NCBI RefSeq assembly: GCF_001074805.1
Contig: NZ_JUPI01000116.1
Span: 1-42,813, forward strand
Source: Streptococcus parasanguinis
GTDB taxonomy: Bacteria; Bacillota; Bacilli; Lactobacillales; Streptococcaceae
DNA length: 42,813 nucleotides
Reading direction: 5' to 3'
Shown one piece after another: positions 1 through 8,846 of this stretch (its first letter is position 1; every line of letters begins with the position of its first letter). The translations under genes were made by a program, and so were the position numbers. Below the pieces are notes generated by a model. That model was not told the origin of the DNA, made no database searches, and saw nothing but the letters and a program-made list of their open reading frames with translations.

Positions 1-63
1 TTTTTGGATTGTCTAGCAAGACGCAGTGGTTGAGTGGGCTCTACTACGCTGATTTCATCAGCT
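1..63. repeat. Structured intergenic repeat, left copy (partial)
   Basis: Bases 1-63 match bases 42751-42813 with only two differences (T/G at 14, G/A at 20), in the same orientation. The element folds well. GCTGAT (48-53) pairs with ATCAGC (57-62) around a TTC loop. Outside this, GTTGAGTGGGCT (29-40) pairs with AGCCC (69-73) and ACTCAAC (75-81). The element probably continues to about base 150, up to the stop of the lysozyme gene, but the right copy is cut by the window end, so this cannot be compared. It looks like a dispersed streptococcal intergenic repeat; that class is inferred. Confidence 0.8.
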
Positions 64-156
64 GTTACAGCCCTACTCAACTGTACGAAGGTGGGACGAC
101 GAAATCGAATTCTAACGAATTACCTATTTCTGTCCAACTCTCTCTAACTTGATTGA

Positions 157-759
157 TTAAAACCATGAAAATAACTTCATAATTGTCATATTGGTTTCTA
201 CTAAACGGGAATAATAAATGTTCCCCCCATTAATGTAGAGTTCCATCCCGTTTAAAAGAGAGATAGGGTGAAGATAAAGATAAGTTTCACCGGTTACATT
301 GCCAAGGCTTGGCGCTACTACATCCCGCGAATAAGCGCGTGCCAACTCTAGGGAATTTGTTCCACCGTGTTTAGCTACATAATCAATGTAATCTTTCCCG
401 AAATTATAGGCTTGAACGGCTGTCCAGCTATCAACCCCTTTTTTCTTGGCTTCTTTTAACTCATCTGAAAGAGTCTGAATACCTTGGCGAATGCTGGCCT
501 TATTATCACTAATGGTATTGGTCTCACCACTTGCACTCTCACTAGCCTGCATGACATCGTCCTCTCGACCTTTGGTCTCTGTATAGATCATAGCCAGAAT
601 GAGGTTTTCATTGGCTGTGGTATCCTCCTCAGCAAGGACTTCTCTAACCAGAGAGCGATACTGCATGACTTGTTTGACATCATGGTGGATCTGGATCCCC
701 TTGTAGATTCCAAATATAAGTAAGATGAATAAGAAGATCTTCACTATGCGTTTAATCAT
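157..759 (-). CDS. PvaA-like membrane-anchored lysozyme-family protein
   Basis: Cell-wall hydrolase-like protein of 200 aa. A hydrophobic segment at residues 5-20 acts as signal anchor and places the rest outside the membrane. Residues about 50-165 resemble the lysozyme/transglycosylase fold of pneumococcal vaccine antigen A and CwlT. The segment around residues 53-64 ([11 protein letters not shown]) holds the likely catalytic Glu, and the MQASESASG stretch is typical of the family. Its start overlaps the stop of the upstream gene by one base (TAATG), so it is translationally coupled as the last gene of the tdk-glyA operon. Peptidoglycan is the presumed substrate; activity is inferred from the family only. 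Confidence 0.8.
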   Translation of the reverse strand: MIKRIVKIFLFILLIFGIYKGIQIHHDVKQVMQYRSLVREVLAEEDTTANENLILAMIYTETKGREDDVMQASESASGETNTISDNKASIRQGIQTLSDELKEAKKKGVDSWTAVQAYNFGKDYIDYVAKHGGTNSLELARAYSRDVVAPSLGNVTGETYLYLHPISLLNGMELYINGGNIYYSRLVETNMTIMKLFSWF

Positions 760-1733
760 TATTTACTCTGTATATCCTCAATGTTTTTGATCAGAATAGA
801 ATAGGTCCCGTTCTCGTTTAGAATAAATTCAACAGATTCTGCATCTTCATAGACATTATTCGGAACGATCAGTTCAATTCCATTTGACAATGACAATTTC
901 TGATTTTCAAACTTCTTCAACTGGCGAGATGCATCAATTTCTTCAAAAGTGACAGGTTCAGGTACAGCTTCTTTGACTTGGTCAATAAAACTGAGGCGGG
1001 CTGTCAGATTGTCATCGAAGAGATCATCTGCTAATTTCTCTGGAGAGAGTTTATTTTCTTCCTCGATATGATTGAAAATAGCTGATTTAACCTTTGATTG
1101 AAATTGAAAATCATCTGTATTAAAGCTTTCCGCAATTTTCTGGGCTGTTTTTTCTAGTGCCTTGATCGATTTTTTAGGTGAAATCTTAGGTTGCTCCTGG
1201 AGAAGATTCTCAGAGAAATAGTTCAAAAACGCTCCATTGTACTTGATTCGTTTTTCGATCAAATGGTACTTGCGGCTTTGAAGATTAATGACCAAAGCTT
1301 CATCTGCACCAGTCCCAAAGCCAGGTAGATTGTTTTGCGTCAACTTAATCGGATTATCCACTTCCCCACCAAGATGGGTCAATGTTTCCCGTAAGGCGAT
1401 CCGAAGAAAGGCAAAATGATCCACCCCTTCTTTTGAGAATTGGATAAACACCAAATCGTTGGTCTTTTGATTCTCAGAGACGACAAATTCTTCTTTCCAG
1501 CGATTGGCTACGGCTACTGAAGTTTCTAGGAAATCATCCGTGATCATCTCAAGGAATGGATTGTCTTCCTCAAAAATGCCGGTCTTGGCCTCATCGGAAT
1601 AGACACGCTCAATCTTTTTGCGCAAGTATTCCTCAATTTTAGGAGTGATATTGAGGAATTTGTCCGCCAGATAAAGGTCGGTATCATCTGGGCTGAATTG
1701 ATGAATGATGGCTTTCTTTACGTAAATATCCAT
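759..1733 (-). CDS. Nucleoid-associated protein, NA37/NdpA family
   Basis: Cytoplasmic protein of 324 aa resembling the 37-kDa nucleoid-associated protein family (YejK/NdpA). The opening VKKAIIHQF, an acidic N-terminal half, a central segment that reads like family core (residues about 150-175) and a C-terminal beta-rich end fit that family. No signal peptide or membrane segment is visible. It starts 8 bases after the glyA stop and shares its own stop with the start of the lysozyme gene, so it belongs to the same transcript. In Gram-positive bacteria its role is poorly defined; DNA binding is inferred from the family name. Confidence 0.72.
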   Translation of the reverse strand: MDIYVKKAIIHQFSPDDTDLYLADKFLNITPKIEEYLRKKIERVYSDEAKTGIFEEDNPFLEMITDDFLETSVAVANRWKEEFVVSENQKTNDLVFIQFSKEGVDHFAFLRIALRETLTHLGGEVDNPIKLTQNNLPGFGTGADEALVINLQSRKYHLIEKRIKYNGAFLNYFSENLLQEQPKISPKKSIKALEKTAQKIAESFNTDDFQFQSKVKSAIFNHIEEENKLSPEKLADDLFDDNLTARLSFIDQVKEAVPEPVTFEEIDASRQLKKFENQKLSLSNGIELIVPNNVYEDAESVEFILNENGTYSILIKNIEDIQSK

Positions 1734-1741
1734 AAGATGGT

Positions 1742-2998
1742 TTAGTCCTTGTAAAGTGGGAAGGCATCTATCAAGGCTTTGACTTGGTTCCGCACTTCTT
1801 CTAATACCGCTGGGTTCTCTGCGTTTTTCAAGGTTTTGATCATCAGTTCAGCCACTGTACGGCTTTCCTCTACTCCAAAACCACGAGCGGTGATGGCTGC
1901 TGCACCAATCCGGATTCCACTTGTCTTGAATGGTGATAAAGTTTCGTAAGGAATGGAGTTCTTGTTGAGGGTAATGTTGACCTCGTCCAGTAAGTTTTGC
2001 GCTACTTTCCCATTTTCAACGACTTTGGTGACGTCGACAAGGAAAAGGTGGTTCTCTGTTCCGCCTGAAATAACACGGAAATCAGGATCTTGCAAGAAGA
2101 CATCAGCCATAGCCTGACTGTTCTTAATCACGTTAGTGGCATACTCTTTAAAGGCAGGATCAAGCGCTTCTTTAAAAGCAACGGCTTTAGCTGCAACGAC
2201 ATGCTCTAGTGGTCCTCCTTGAATACCAGGGAAGATGGCAGAGTTAATTTTCTTAGCTAACTCCTCGTCATTGGTCAAGATCAAGCCACCACGAGGACCA
2301 CGAAGAGTCTTGTGAGTGGTTGTTGTCGTGATATGGGCATAAGGAACTGGACTTGGGTGAAGACCTGCTGCAACTAGACCAGCAATATGGGCCATATCAA
2401 CCATGAGCTTAGCTCCTACTGCATCTGCAATTTCACGGAATTTTGAGAAATCAATAATGTGAGAGTATGCTGAGGCACCAGCAACAATAAGTTTTGGTTT
2501 GACTTCTTGGGCTTGTTTTAAGATGGCGTCAAAATCCAAGAGTTCTGTTTCCGGATCTACACTATAGGACACAAAGTTATAAGTTTGACCAGAGAAGCTC
2601 ACAGAAGCACCGTGCGTCAAATGCCCACCGGCAGCTAGATCCATCCCCATGACAGTGTCACCAGGTTCAATCAAGGCCATATAGGCAGCACAGTTGGCCT
2701 GACTACCTGAGTGGGGTTGAACATTGGCAAACTTAGCCCCAAAAATTTCCTTAGCGCGTTCGATGGCCAGACTTTCGACGACGTCTACAACATCAGTCCC
2801 ACCGTAGTAACGACGACCCGGATAGCCTTCTGCGTATTTATTGGTCAGAATAGACCCTTGCGCTGCCATAACCGCCTTAGAGACGACATTTTCAGAAGCA
2901 ATCAACTCGATATTGTTTTGTTGGCGTTCCTCTTCTTTTGAAATAGCATTCCATAGGTCTGCATCATAGGCTTTGTAATCTTCTTTATCAAAAATCAT
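1742..2998 (-). CDS. glyA: Serine hydroxymethyltransferase
   Basis: PLP enzyme converting serine and tetrahydrofolate to glycine and 5,10-methylene-THF, the main one-carbon source. The start at 2998 ([12 protein letters not shown]) is chosen over an upstream in-frame codon because AAGGAG lies just before it; this gives 418 aa, the usual length. The family pattern [11 protein letters not shown] is near the N-terminus. The PLP-lysine motif [14 protein letters not shown] is in the middle, and [13 protein letters not shown] near the end. It lies 35 bases downstream of tsaC in a co-directional operon. The folate enzyme fhs lies elsewhere in the window (37218-38888). Confidence 0.97.
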   Translation of the reverse strand: MIFDKEDYKAYDADLWNAISKEEERQQNNIELIASENVVSKAVMAAQGSILTNKYAEGYPGRRYYGGTDVVDVVESLAIERAKEIFGAKFANVQPHSGSQANCAAYMALIEPGDTVMGMDLAAGGHLTHGASVSFSGQTYNFVSYSVDPETELLDFDAILKQAQEVKPKLIVAGASAYSHIIDFSKFREIADAVGAKLMVDMAHIAGLVAAGLHPSPVPYAHITTTTTHKTLRGPRGGLILTNDEELAKKINSAIFPGIQGGPLEHVVAAKAVAFKEALDPAFKEYATNVIKNSQAMADVFLQDPDFRVISGGTENHLFLVDVTKVVENGKVAQNLLDEVNITLNKNSIPYETLSPFKTSGIRIGAAAITARGFGVEESRTVAELMIKTLKNAENPAVLEEVRNQVKALIDAFPLYKD

Positions 2999-3033
2999 AG
3001 GTCTACTCCTTATTAAATAATTTTTTATATACA

Positions 3034-3648
3034 TTATGACAGAGGAAGGTTATCTTCCTCAAAAGAAAGCTCGGGCACTTGTGCAAGCAAGTCAGCTTTC
3101 GTAATAGAACCTTGTCGTAAAATCCTCGCTTTGGCCCCAGAAATATCTAGGATAGTCGAATCTTGGCCAGTAAGGAAAGCATCATCCTCAAAGCCAGGAA
3201 TTACCTGATCAAATTCTTTTACAATAGCTTCATACTTTGTTCCGCTAGCGTGTCCAGATAGATTTGCAGAAGGACCAACTAAAGGACCATATTTACGAAT
3301 TAATTCCAATGTCTTTGGATGGGCTGGTATCCGAAAGCCAACCGTAGACATCCCTGAATGAATCCAGTCAGGAACCTTTTCATTTGCTTGAAGAATAATA
3401 GTTAAAGGCCCAGGTAAAAATGAATCAATCAGTTTTGTTAAATAGCTAGGTTGATTTTTCGAATAAATTCGAATATCTTCTTCGTCTGCTACATTCAAGT
3501 TCAGGGCTTTCTCTCTAGGTCTACGTTTTAATTCGTAAATATAATCAACTGCCTCTTGTTCCAAAGCTTTAGCGAAAATACCATAGACTGTTTCAGTTGG
3601 CAGAATAACCGCACGTCCTGCTTCTAATTCTTTATCAAGTAGATTCAT
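3034..3648 (-). CDS. tsaC: L-threonylcarbamoyladenylate synthase (Sua5/YciO/YrdC)
   Basis: Makes threonylcarbamoyl-AMP from threonine, bicarbonate and ATP, the first step of t6A modification at position 37 of ANN-reading tRNAs. The YrdC fold shows as [17 protein letters not shown] near the N-terminus, [13 protein letters not shown], the GPLTIIL segment and [15 protein letters not shown] place the start at 3648 (MNLLDKELE), giving 204 aa and a 14-base overlap with prmC. An upstream in-frame ATG at 3678 would add ten residues (MDKIEWWSWT) unlike the family. The prmC-tsaC pairing is common in Firmicutes. Confidence 0.92.
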   Translation of the reverse strand: MNLLDKELEAGRAVILPTETVYGIFAKALEQEAVDYIYELKRRPREKALNLNVADEEDIRIYSKNQPSYLTKLIDSFLPGPLTIILQANEKVPDWIHSGMSTVGFRIPAHPKTLELIRKYGPLVGPSANLSGHASGTKYEAIVKEFDQVIPGFEDDAFLTGQDSTILDISGAKARILRQGSITKADLLAQVPELSFEEDNLPLS

Positions 3649-4471
3649 TGTCCACGACCACCATTCTATCTTGTCCAAATTGGTCTTTCAGAACTCGAAC
3701 TTGTTTGTTGGGAAATACCTCTTGAAAAAGCTCTTTTACCTTGCTTCCTTGCTTATAGCCAATTTCTAGATAGATCTTTCCTTCTGGTGTTAAAACACTT
3801 GGCGCTTGCTGAGCAATCTTTTCGTAGATAGCATATCCATCACGGTCTGCAAAGAGAGCTAAGTGAGGTTCAGAGGCTAAAACGTTAGCTCCAACTTCCT
3901 CTACATCGTCCCGTGAGATATAGGGTGGATTGGAAACAATCAAGTCGTATTGACCTTCTAGATGATCCAGAACATCAGAATACTTAAAATCAAGGATTAC
4001 TTCTAACTGCTGGGCATTTTCTTGAGCAAGCTCCAAAGCCTCCTCTGACACATCACTAGCTTGAATCTGCCAGTTAGGTCTAGCAAGGGCTATGCTAATG
4101 GCAATGGCACCACTTCCTGTTCCAATATCCAGAACTCGTAAGGCTTCCCCAGCGTTTTCTTCAAGAATGAGTGCGACCAACTCTTCCGTTTCAGGTCTAG
4201 GAATCAGCACACGCTCATCAACTGTAAAAACATGACCAAAAAATTCTGCGCTGCCAATAATATATTGGGCAGGGACGTGATGTTTCAGCTGCTCAAAGAT
4301 GGATAGAAGCAAGGCCTGATCCTCTACTTCCACTTCTTTTTGCAAGGCAAGGACAAAGTCTGTAAAAGTCCAGTTTTTTAAAGCACGATACGCGAAGGAG
4401 AGGCTTTCTGCTTCCTCTCCAACGGCTATTAATTCTTCTTCATACTGGGCTAATAATGGTCCCAACAACAT
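3635..4471 (-). CDS. prmC: Peptide chain release factor N5-glutamine methyltransferase
   Basis: SAM-dependent enzyme that methylates the glutamine of the GGQ motif in release factors. The 278-aa protein has an N-terminal helical domain and a Rossmann methyltransferase domain. The SAM-binding motif I is VLDIGTGSGAIAISIA (about residue 110), and the catalytic NPPYIS follows (about residue 180). Its start codon overlaps the prfA stop by one base (TAATG), so it is coupled to the gene for its own substrate, RF1. Confidence 0.96.
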   Translation of the reverse strand: MLLGPLLAQYEEELIAVGEEAESLSFAYRALKNWTFTDFVLALQKEVEVEDQALLLSIFEQLKHHVPAQYIIGSAEFFGHVFTVDERVLIPRPETEELVALILEENAGEALRVLDIGTGSGAIAISIALARPNWQIQASDVSEEALELAQENAQQLEVILDFKYSDVLDHLEGQYDLIVSNPPYISRDDVEEVGANVLASEPHLALFADRDGYAIYEKIAQQAPSVLTPEGKIYLEIGYKQGSKVKELFQEVFPNKQVRVLKDQFGQDRMVVVDNEST

Positions 4472-5550
4472 TATTTGTTCAACTCTTCTAGTTTTTGTGT
4501 TTGGTCATACAAGACCAAAGCATCGACCACTTCATCTAATTTACCAGATAAGATAGTATCCAGTTTTTGAAGGGTCAAGCCAATCCGGTGATCGGTCACA
4601 CGGTTTTGAGGGAAGTTGTAAGTCCGGATCCGCTCTGAACGGTCACCAGTACCGATGGTTGACTTCCGCTCAGCGTCTTGCTCGTCTTGAGCAATCTGAG
4701 CAAAGTGGTCAGCCACACGCGCACGGATGATCTTCATGGCTTTTTCGCGGTTCTTCTGTTGGGTCCGTTCTTCCTGCATCTCTACCTTGATATTGGTTGG
4801 CAAGTGGACGATACGAACGGCTGTTGCGACCTTATTGACGTTCTGTCCACCCGCACCAGATGCGTGGTAGATGTCAATTCGAAGGTCTTTTGGATCAATG
4901 TCGTACTCGACTTCTTCGATTTCTGGCATGACCAGAACGGTTGCTGTAGAAGTATGGACACGACCTTGGCTTTCTGTCACAGGAACCCGTTGTACCCGGT
5001 GGGCACCAGATTCATACTTGAGTTTCGAGTAGACCGATTGACCAGAAACCATGGCCACTACTTCTTTGATCCCGCCAACGCCATTGTAAGAGGCTTCCAT
5101 GACCTCAAAGCGCCAACCTTGGCTTTCCGCGTATTTTTGATACATCTGCAAGAGGTCGCCAGCAAATAACTGCGCTTCGTCCCCTCCTGCTGCTCCACGA
5201 ATTTCCAAGATAATGTTCTTGTCATCGTTTGGATCTTTTGGAAGAAGTAAGATCTTCAGTTTTTCTTCGTACTCTTCTTTTTCAGCCTTGGCATCTTTCA
5301 GCTCTTGCTTGGCCATTTCTTCCAAATCTGTATCGCCGCCTGCTTCCTTGATCATTTCTTCAGCATCAACGATATTTTGAAGCACTTGCTTGTACTCTCG
5401 GTAGGCTGTCACCGTGTCGCGAGTGGAAGCCTCTTCTTTTGAAAGCTCCATAAAACGCTTGGTATCAGAGACCACATCAGGGTCACTCAATAATTCCCCT
5501 AACTCTTCGTATCGGTCTTCTACAGCTTGTAGTTGATCATAGATATTCAT
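4471..5550 (-). CDS. prfA: Peptide chain release factor 1
   Basis: Class I release factor reading UAA and UAG. The 359-aa protein carries the stop-codon recognition tripeptide PVT (residues 190-192, PxT type). The GGQ motif at residues 234-236, within [10 protein letters not shown], triggers peptidyl-tRNA hydrolysis. The N-terminal coiled-coil domain covers roughly residues 1-100. AAGGAG precedes the start (TTAAGGAGCAAACATG). This is the symbol for RF1, not the Listeria virulence regulator of the same name. It is directly followed by prmC, which methylates it. Confidence 0.97.
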   Translation of the reverse strand: MNIYDQLQAVEDRYEELGELLSDPDVVSDTKRFMELSKEEASTRDTVTAYREYKQVLQNIVDAEEMIKEAGGDTDLEEMAKQELKDAKAEKEEYEEKLKILLLPKDPNDDKNIILEIRGAAGGDEAQLFAGDLLQMYQKYAESQGWRFEVMEASYNGVGGIKEVVAMVSGQSVYSKLKYESGAHRVQRVPVTESQGRVHTSTATVLVMPEIEEVEYDIDPKDLRIDIYHASGAGGQNVNKVATAVRIVHLPTNIKVEMQEERTQQKNREKAMKIIRARVADHFAQIAQDEQDAERKSTIGTGDRSERIRTYNFPQNRVTDHRIGLTLQKLDTILSGKLDEVVDALVLYDQTQKLEELNK

Positions 5551-5565
5551 GTTTGCTCCTTAATT

Positions 5566-6039
5566 CTAGGTTGTTAGATCATAGATTGCTACAATTTCGT
5601 CTTCTATGACTTGGCCAGTTTCTTTAAATCCATAATGGAGATAGCAAGATCTCGCTTGATTATTTTCCGGTTCATAAGATAACCAAAGACTTGTTGCTTT
5701 TCCAGCTGGCTCTGTTCGAACAAAGTCAATGACTGCATCCATAGTCGGTTTAAAATAGCCTAAACCTTGAAATCGTTTATCGATCATAAAACGAAATAAC
5801 AAGTAGTTCCCCTTACTGATCCCAATTTTCCGGTCATAGGCAATCATAACAAAACCAACTAATACTTCCTTATCATAAACTGCTAAGGGAGCTATAAAAT
5901 CACCATTTTTATCATATACATAGGCTTCAGCTAAACTAATGGAATTGGATGCAATAAAATTCCTTTGGTTTGGATGAACTTCTAGATTTAAAACGTCAAA
6001 ATAATTCTCTATTGTAACATCTTTTAAACAAATAGACAT
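5566..6039 (-). CDS. GNAT-family N-acetyltransferase (spermidine-acetyltransferase-like)
   Basis: A 157-aa cytoplasmic acetyltransferase. Motif A appears as RFQGLGYFKPTMDAVID (about residues 92-108), and the C-terminal motif B as NNQARSCYLHYGFKETG. The overall pattern resembles BltD/spermine-spermidine acetyltransferases, but the acceptor cannot be read from sequence. It sits between tdk (21-base gap) and prfA (15-base gap), the place where pneumococcus also has an acetyltransferase gene. Confidence 0.85.
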   Translation of the reverse strand: MSICLKDVTIENYFDVLNLEVHPNQRNFIASNSISLAEAYVYDKNGDFIAPLAVYDKEVLVGFVMIAYDRKIGISKGNYLLFRFMIDKRFQGLGYFKPTMDAVIDFVRTEPAGKATSLWLSYEPENNQARSCYLHYGFKETGQVIEDEIVAIYDLTT

Positions 6040-6060
6040 TATTATCCTCTCTAAAACGTT

Positions 6061-6645
6061 CTAGACGCTTTCAGTTGGTATGTCTGGATTAAAATAATGT
6101 TTGCGGCAAACGGAGATATAGGTCTCGTGTCCACCGATCTGGATCTGCTCTCCATCGTAGACAGGTTTACCTGCTTGGGTACGCAAAACCATGGTCGCCT
6201 TGCGAGAACAGTATTGGCAGATGGTTTTGATCTCCTCGATCTTGTCGGCTAACAAGAGGAGGTGTTTGGAACCTTCAAAAAGTTCATTTCGGAAATCATT
6301 TTTGAGGCCAAAAGCCATGACCGGCACATCCAATTCATCCACGACTCTTGCCAAGTCATAGACATGGTGGCGTTTCAAAAACTGAGCTTCATCGATCAAG
6401 ACACAGTAGGGTTTGATTGCTTGGTTTTTAATAAAGCCAAAGATATCCGTATCGTCTTCAATTGCAATAGCTTCCCGTTTCATACCGATCCGGCTAGAAA
6501 CCACTCCTACTCCATCTCGTGTATCGATTGCTGAGGTCATGATGACGACGCTCTTGCCTTGCTCTTCATAATTATGGGCCACCTTCAAAATCTCAATGGT
6601 TTTCCCCGAGTTCATGGTCCCATATTTATAATATAATTGTGCCAT
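6061..6645 (-). CDS. tdk: Thymidine kinase
   Basis: Phosphorylates thymidine to dTMP in the salvage pathway. The 194-aa protein opens with the P-loop GTMNSGKT (residues 9-16). It has the Walker B/base DEAQFL in the middle and, near the C-terminus, the paired zinc-ligand cysteines CQYC and a later CRKH, as in type II thymidine kinases. It is the first gene of the long minus-strand operon ending with the PvaA-like gene. An extended -10 promoter (6682-6687) lies upstream. Confidence 0.96.
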   Translation of the reverse strand: MAQLYYKYGTMNSGKTIEILKVAHNYEEQGKSVVIMTSAIDTRDGVGVVSSRIGMKREAIAIEDDTDIFGFIKNQAIKPYCVLIDEAQFLKRHHVYDLARVVDELDVPVMAFGLKNDFRNELFEGSKHLLLLADKIEEIKTICQYCSRKATMVLRTQAGKPVYDGEQIQIGGHETYISVCRKHYFNPDIPTESV

Positions 6646-6681
6646 TTTCCTTTTGTTCTCTCTAAAATGTGTTTCATTATC

Positions 6682-6687
6682 ATTTTA
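6682..6687 (-). promoter_or_regulatory. Extended -10 promoter of the tdk operon
   Basis: On the minus strand TGG precedes TAAAAT, an extended -10 element about 37 bases upstream of the tdk start. No good -35 is seen at 16-18 bases. The element is divergent to the promoter of the tautomerase gene at 6724-6729. Confidence 0.55.
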
Positions 6688-6720
6688 CCATAATTTTGCT
6701 AAGCTTTGTATCCCAAAATG

Positions 6721-6729
6721 TGATAAAAT
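6721..6729 (+). promoter_or_regulatory. Extended -10 promoter of the tautomerase gene
   Basis: TGATAAAAT forms an extended -10 (TG at 6721-6722, TAAAAT 6724-6729). The -35 region is poor. The start codon at 6760 has a near-perfect ribosome-binding site (TAGGAGG). Confidence 0.55.
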
Positions 6730-6759
6730 AGTCCTATAAAAAATTTAGGAGGTGGCCAT

Positions 6760-6942
6760 ATGCCATTTGTACGAATTGACCTATTTGAAGGACGCACCTT
6801 GGAACAAAAGAAAGCCTTGGCCAAGGAAGTAACCGAAGCTGTTGTCCGCAATACTGGCGCTCCTCAGTCAGCTGTTCACGTCATCATTAACGATATGCCT
6901 GAAGGAACTTACTTCCCTCAAGGTGAAATGCGCACCAAATAA
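6760..6942 (+). CDS. 4-oxalocrotonate tautomerase family protein
   Basis: A 60-aa tautomerase. The mature protein begins with the catalytic proline (MPFVRIDLFEGR), which acts as general base in keto-enol tautomerisation. The length and the beta-alpha-beta pattern, with EQKKALAKEVTEAV as helix, match the 4-OT/DmpI group. Homologs lie next to tdk in pneumococcus. The natural substrate in streptococci is unknown. It is a single-gene transcript with its own promoter and a terminator right behind it. Confidence 0.9.
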   Translation: MPFVRIDLFEGRTLEQKKALAKEVTEAVVRNTGAPQSAVHVIINDMPEGTYFPQGEMRTK

Positions 6943-6952
6943 TGGTTCCACT

Positions 6953-7000
6953 AAAAAAGCCTTTCTTGCTTGTGATATCACATAGCATGAAAGGTTTTTT
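6953..7000. terminator. Bidirectional terminator between the tautomerase gene and ilvD
   Basis: AAAAAAGCCTTTC (6953-6965) pairs with GAAAGGTTTTTT (6989-7000). The inner palindrome GTGATATCAC extends the hairpin. A- and T-tracts on both sides let it serve the convergent ilvD as well. Confidence 0.85.
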
Positions 7001-7001
7001 C

Positions 7002-8720
7002 TTATTTTTCTTGGGCTTGACGTTCTGCTTTCCGTTCTTCGAATTCTTCGTCACTCATCAAGGTTCCACCGACATTGGCTGATTTGGCAAAGGCTGTATA
7101 GCGACGCAACCAACCGCTAGAGATTTTTGATTTGAAAGGTTTCAAATATTTGCGACGTTCTGCAAGGGTTGCATCATCAACAAGCAAATCAATGGTACGA
7201 TTTGGAAGATCGATCACGATTTCATCCCCATCTTCAATCAAGGCGATATTTCCACCTTCTGCTGCTTCTGGAGAAACGTGACCAATAGCAATCCCACGAG
7301 TAGCTCCTGAGAAACGACCATCCGTAATCAGTGCCACATCCTTACCAAGACCACGTCCGACAATCTTAGAGGTTGGCGCTAGCATCTCTGGCATACCAGG
7401 TCCACCCTGAGGACCCTCGTAACGAATAACGACGACATGTCCCTTCTTGACTGTTCCATTGTCAATCAACTCAAGGGCTTGATCTTGTGAATCGCAACAG
7501 ATGGCCTTCCCACGGAAAGTGGTCACAGATGGATCTACTCCACCGACCTTGATAACAGCTCCATCCTGAGCAATATTTCCGTAGAGGATCGACAAACCAC
7601 CTACAGGTGAAATAGGATGCTCAATTGGATGGATAATTTCTTCATTTTTAATTTCGGCACCAGCTACGTTTTCTTTCAAGGTTTTACCAGTAACTGTAAT
7701 ACGATCACCCTTAATGGCACCTTTTTTAATCAACTGATTGATAATGGCTGGAACACCACCAGCTTCATGCACATCATGCATGGTGTAAACACTTGAAGGG
7801 GCAATTTTAGAAAGATAAGGTGTCTTCTTGGCAATCTCGTTGATATCTTTGAGATCATAGTCAATCCCTGCTTCACGCGCAATAGCGAGCGTATGAAGCA
7901 CCGTATTGGTAGAACCACCCATGGCCATATCGAGCGCAAAGGCATCATCGATAGCTTCTTTGGTCACAATATCCCGTGGACGAATATCCTTTTTAATATT
8001 CTCTACCAACTGTTTGGCCGCTTGGCGAACCAATTCCCGACGTTCATCTGAAACAGCTAGGATGGTACCATTTCCTGGAAGAGCAAGACCTAATACTTCC
8101 ATCAAACAGTTCATGGAGTTGGCAGTAAACATACCAGAGCAAGAACCACAGGTTGGGCAGGCATTTTTTTCCAAGAAATCCAGCTCATCCATGCTCATAT
8201 CACCAGCTTGATAAGTACCTACAGCTTCAAACAAACTTGAGAGAGTCGCCTGATGCCCCGTCATGTCAACGCCACCCTTCATGGGTCCACCAGAACAAAA
8301 TACGGCAGGCACATTGGTCCGCATGGCTGCCAAAATCATACCTGGTGTAATCTTATCACAGTTGGGAATATAGAAAACACCGTCAAACCAGTGGGCATTG
8401 ATGACTGTTTCAGCAGCATCTGCGATCAACTCACGAGATGGCAAACTATAACGCATCCCGATATGGCCCATCGCAATCCCATCATCGACACCGATGGTAT
8501 TAAATTCAAAAGGAATCCCACCAGCCTCGCGAATAGCTTCCTTGGCAACATCTGCTAATTCACGTAGGTGGACATGCCCTGGAACAATATCAATATAGGA
8601 GTTACAAATGGCAATAAAGGGCTTTTGCATATCCTTTGCTGATTTTACTTGCCCTGTTGCATAGAGGAGACCACGTGCTGGTGCTCGGTCGATCCCCATT
8701 TTGATCATATCACTTCTCAT
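7002..8720 (-). CDS. ilvD: Dihydroxy-acid dehydratase
   Basis: Fe-S dehydratase for the third step of valine and isoleucine synthesis, also feeding leucine and pantothenate. The 572-aa protein has Cys121 ([10 protein letters not shown]) and the cluster segment [13 protein letters not shown] (Cys188, 191, 194), with [10 protein letters not shown] near the C-terminus. The opening [15 protein letters not shown] and [18 protein letters not shown] are of the Bacillus type. The pneumococcal and S. mutans enzyme reads quite differently at these places (for example GVISTWAENTPCNIHL, from memory). It is monocistronic. The start at 8720 has AAGGAG upstream; a second in-frame ATG lies four codons further in. 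A promoter and a CodY-like box lie upstream. Confidence 0.96.
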   Translation of the reverse strand: MRSDMIKMGIDRAPARGLLYATGQVKSAKDMQKPFIAICNSYIDIVPGHVHLRELADVAKEAIREAGGIPFEFNTIGVDDGIAMGHIGMRYSLPSRELIADAAETVINAHWFDGVFYIPNCDKITPGMILAAMRTNVPAVFCSGGPMKGGVDMTGHQATLSSLFEAVGTYQAGDMSMDELDFLEKNACPTCGSCSGMFTANSMNCLMEVLGLALPGNGTILAVSDERRELVRQAAKQLVENIKKDIRPRDIVTKEAIDDAFALDMAMGGSTNTVLHTLAIAREAGIDYDLKDINEIAKKTPYLSKIAPSSVYTMHDVHEAGGVPAIINQLIKKGAIKGDRITVTGKTLKENVAGAEIKNEEIIHPIEHPISPVGGLSILYGNIAQDGAVIKVGGVDPSVTTFRGKAICCDSQDQALELIDNGTVKKGHVVVIRYEGPQGGPGMPEMLAPTSKIVGRGLGKDVALITDGRFSGATRGIAIGHVSPEAAEGGNIALIEDGDEIVIDLPNRTIDLLVDDATLAERRKYLKPFKSKISSGWLRRYTAFAKSANVGGTLMSDEEFEERKAERQAQEK

Positions 8721-8756
8721 CTTGTTCTCCTTCTAGTTCTTCATTTCTACCTCCTA

Positions 8757-8784
8757 ATCTTACCACTTTGACATCAATTGTCAA
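8757..8784 (-). promoter_or_regulatory. ilvD promoter
   Basis: Minus-strand -35 TTGACA (8779-8784), 16-base spacer and -10 TAAGAT (8757-8762). The -35 is part of a perfect inverted repeat, TTGACA-ATTGA-TGTCAA, that reaches into the spacer. The 5' leader is short and holds a three-codon mini-ORF (ATG AAG AAC TAG) behind an AGGAGG. Confidence 0.75.
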
Positions 8785-8785
8785 G

Positions 8786-8800
8786 AACTTTCAGAAAATT
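8786..8800 (-). promoter_or_regulatory. CodY-like box upstream of ilvD
   Basis: The minus strand reads AATTTTCTGAAAGTT, 14 of 15 matches to the published CodY consensus AATTTTCWGAAAATT. It lies one base upstream of the -35, a plausible place for nutrient-dependent control of branched-chain amino acid synthesis. Confidence 0.75.
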
Positions 8801-8819
8801 TATAATATTCACGGTACAC

Positions 8820-8841
8820 AAAAAGCCTGGTTTCCCAGACT
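8820..8841 (-). terminator. Terminator of the MATE gene
   Basis: On the minus strand AGTCTGG pairs with CCAGGCT around a GAAA loop, followed by TTTTT. It lies just behind the stop of the MATE gene. Confidence 0.75.
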
Positions 8842-8846
8842 TCATT

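Noticed and set aside
4678-5169. A 163-codon plus-strand open frame opposite prfA
   Set aside because: It lies wholly inside a well-conserved gene on the other strand, has no ribosome-binding site and its product resembles nothing.
7906-8558. Plus-strand open frames opposite ilvD
   Set aside because: They are shadows of the ilvD codon pattern, without start signals.
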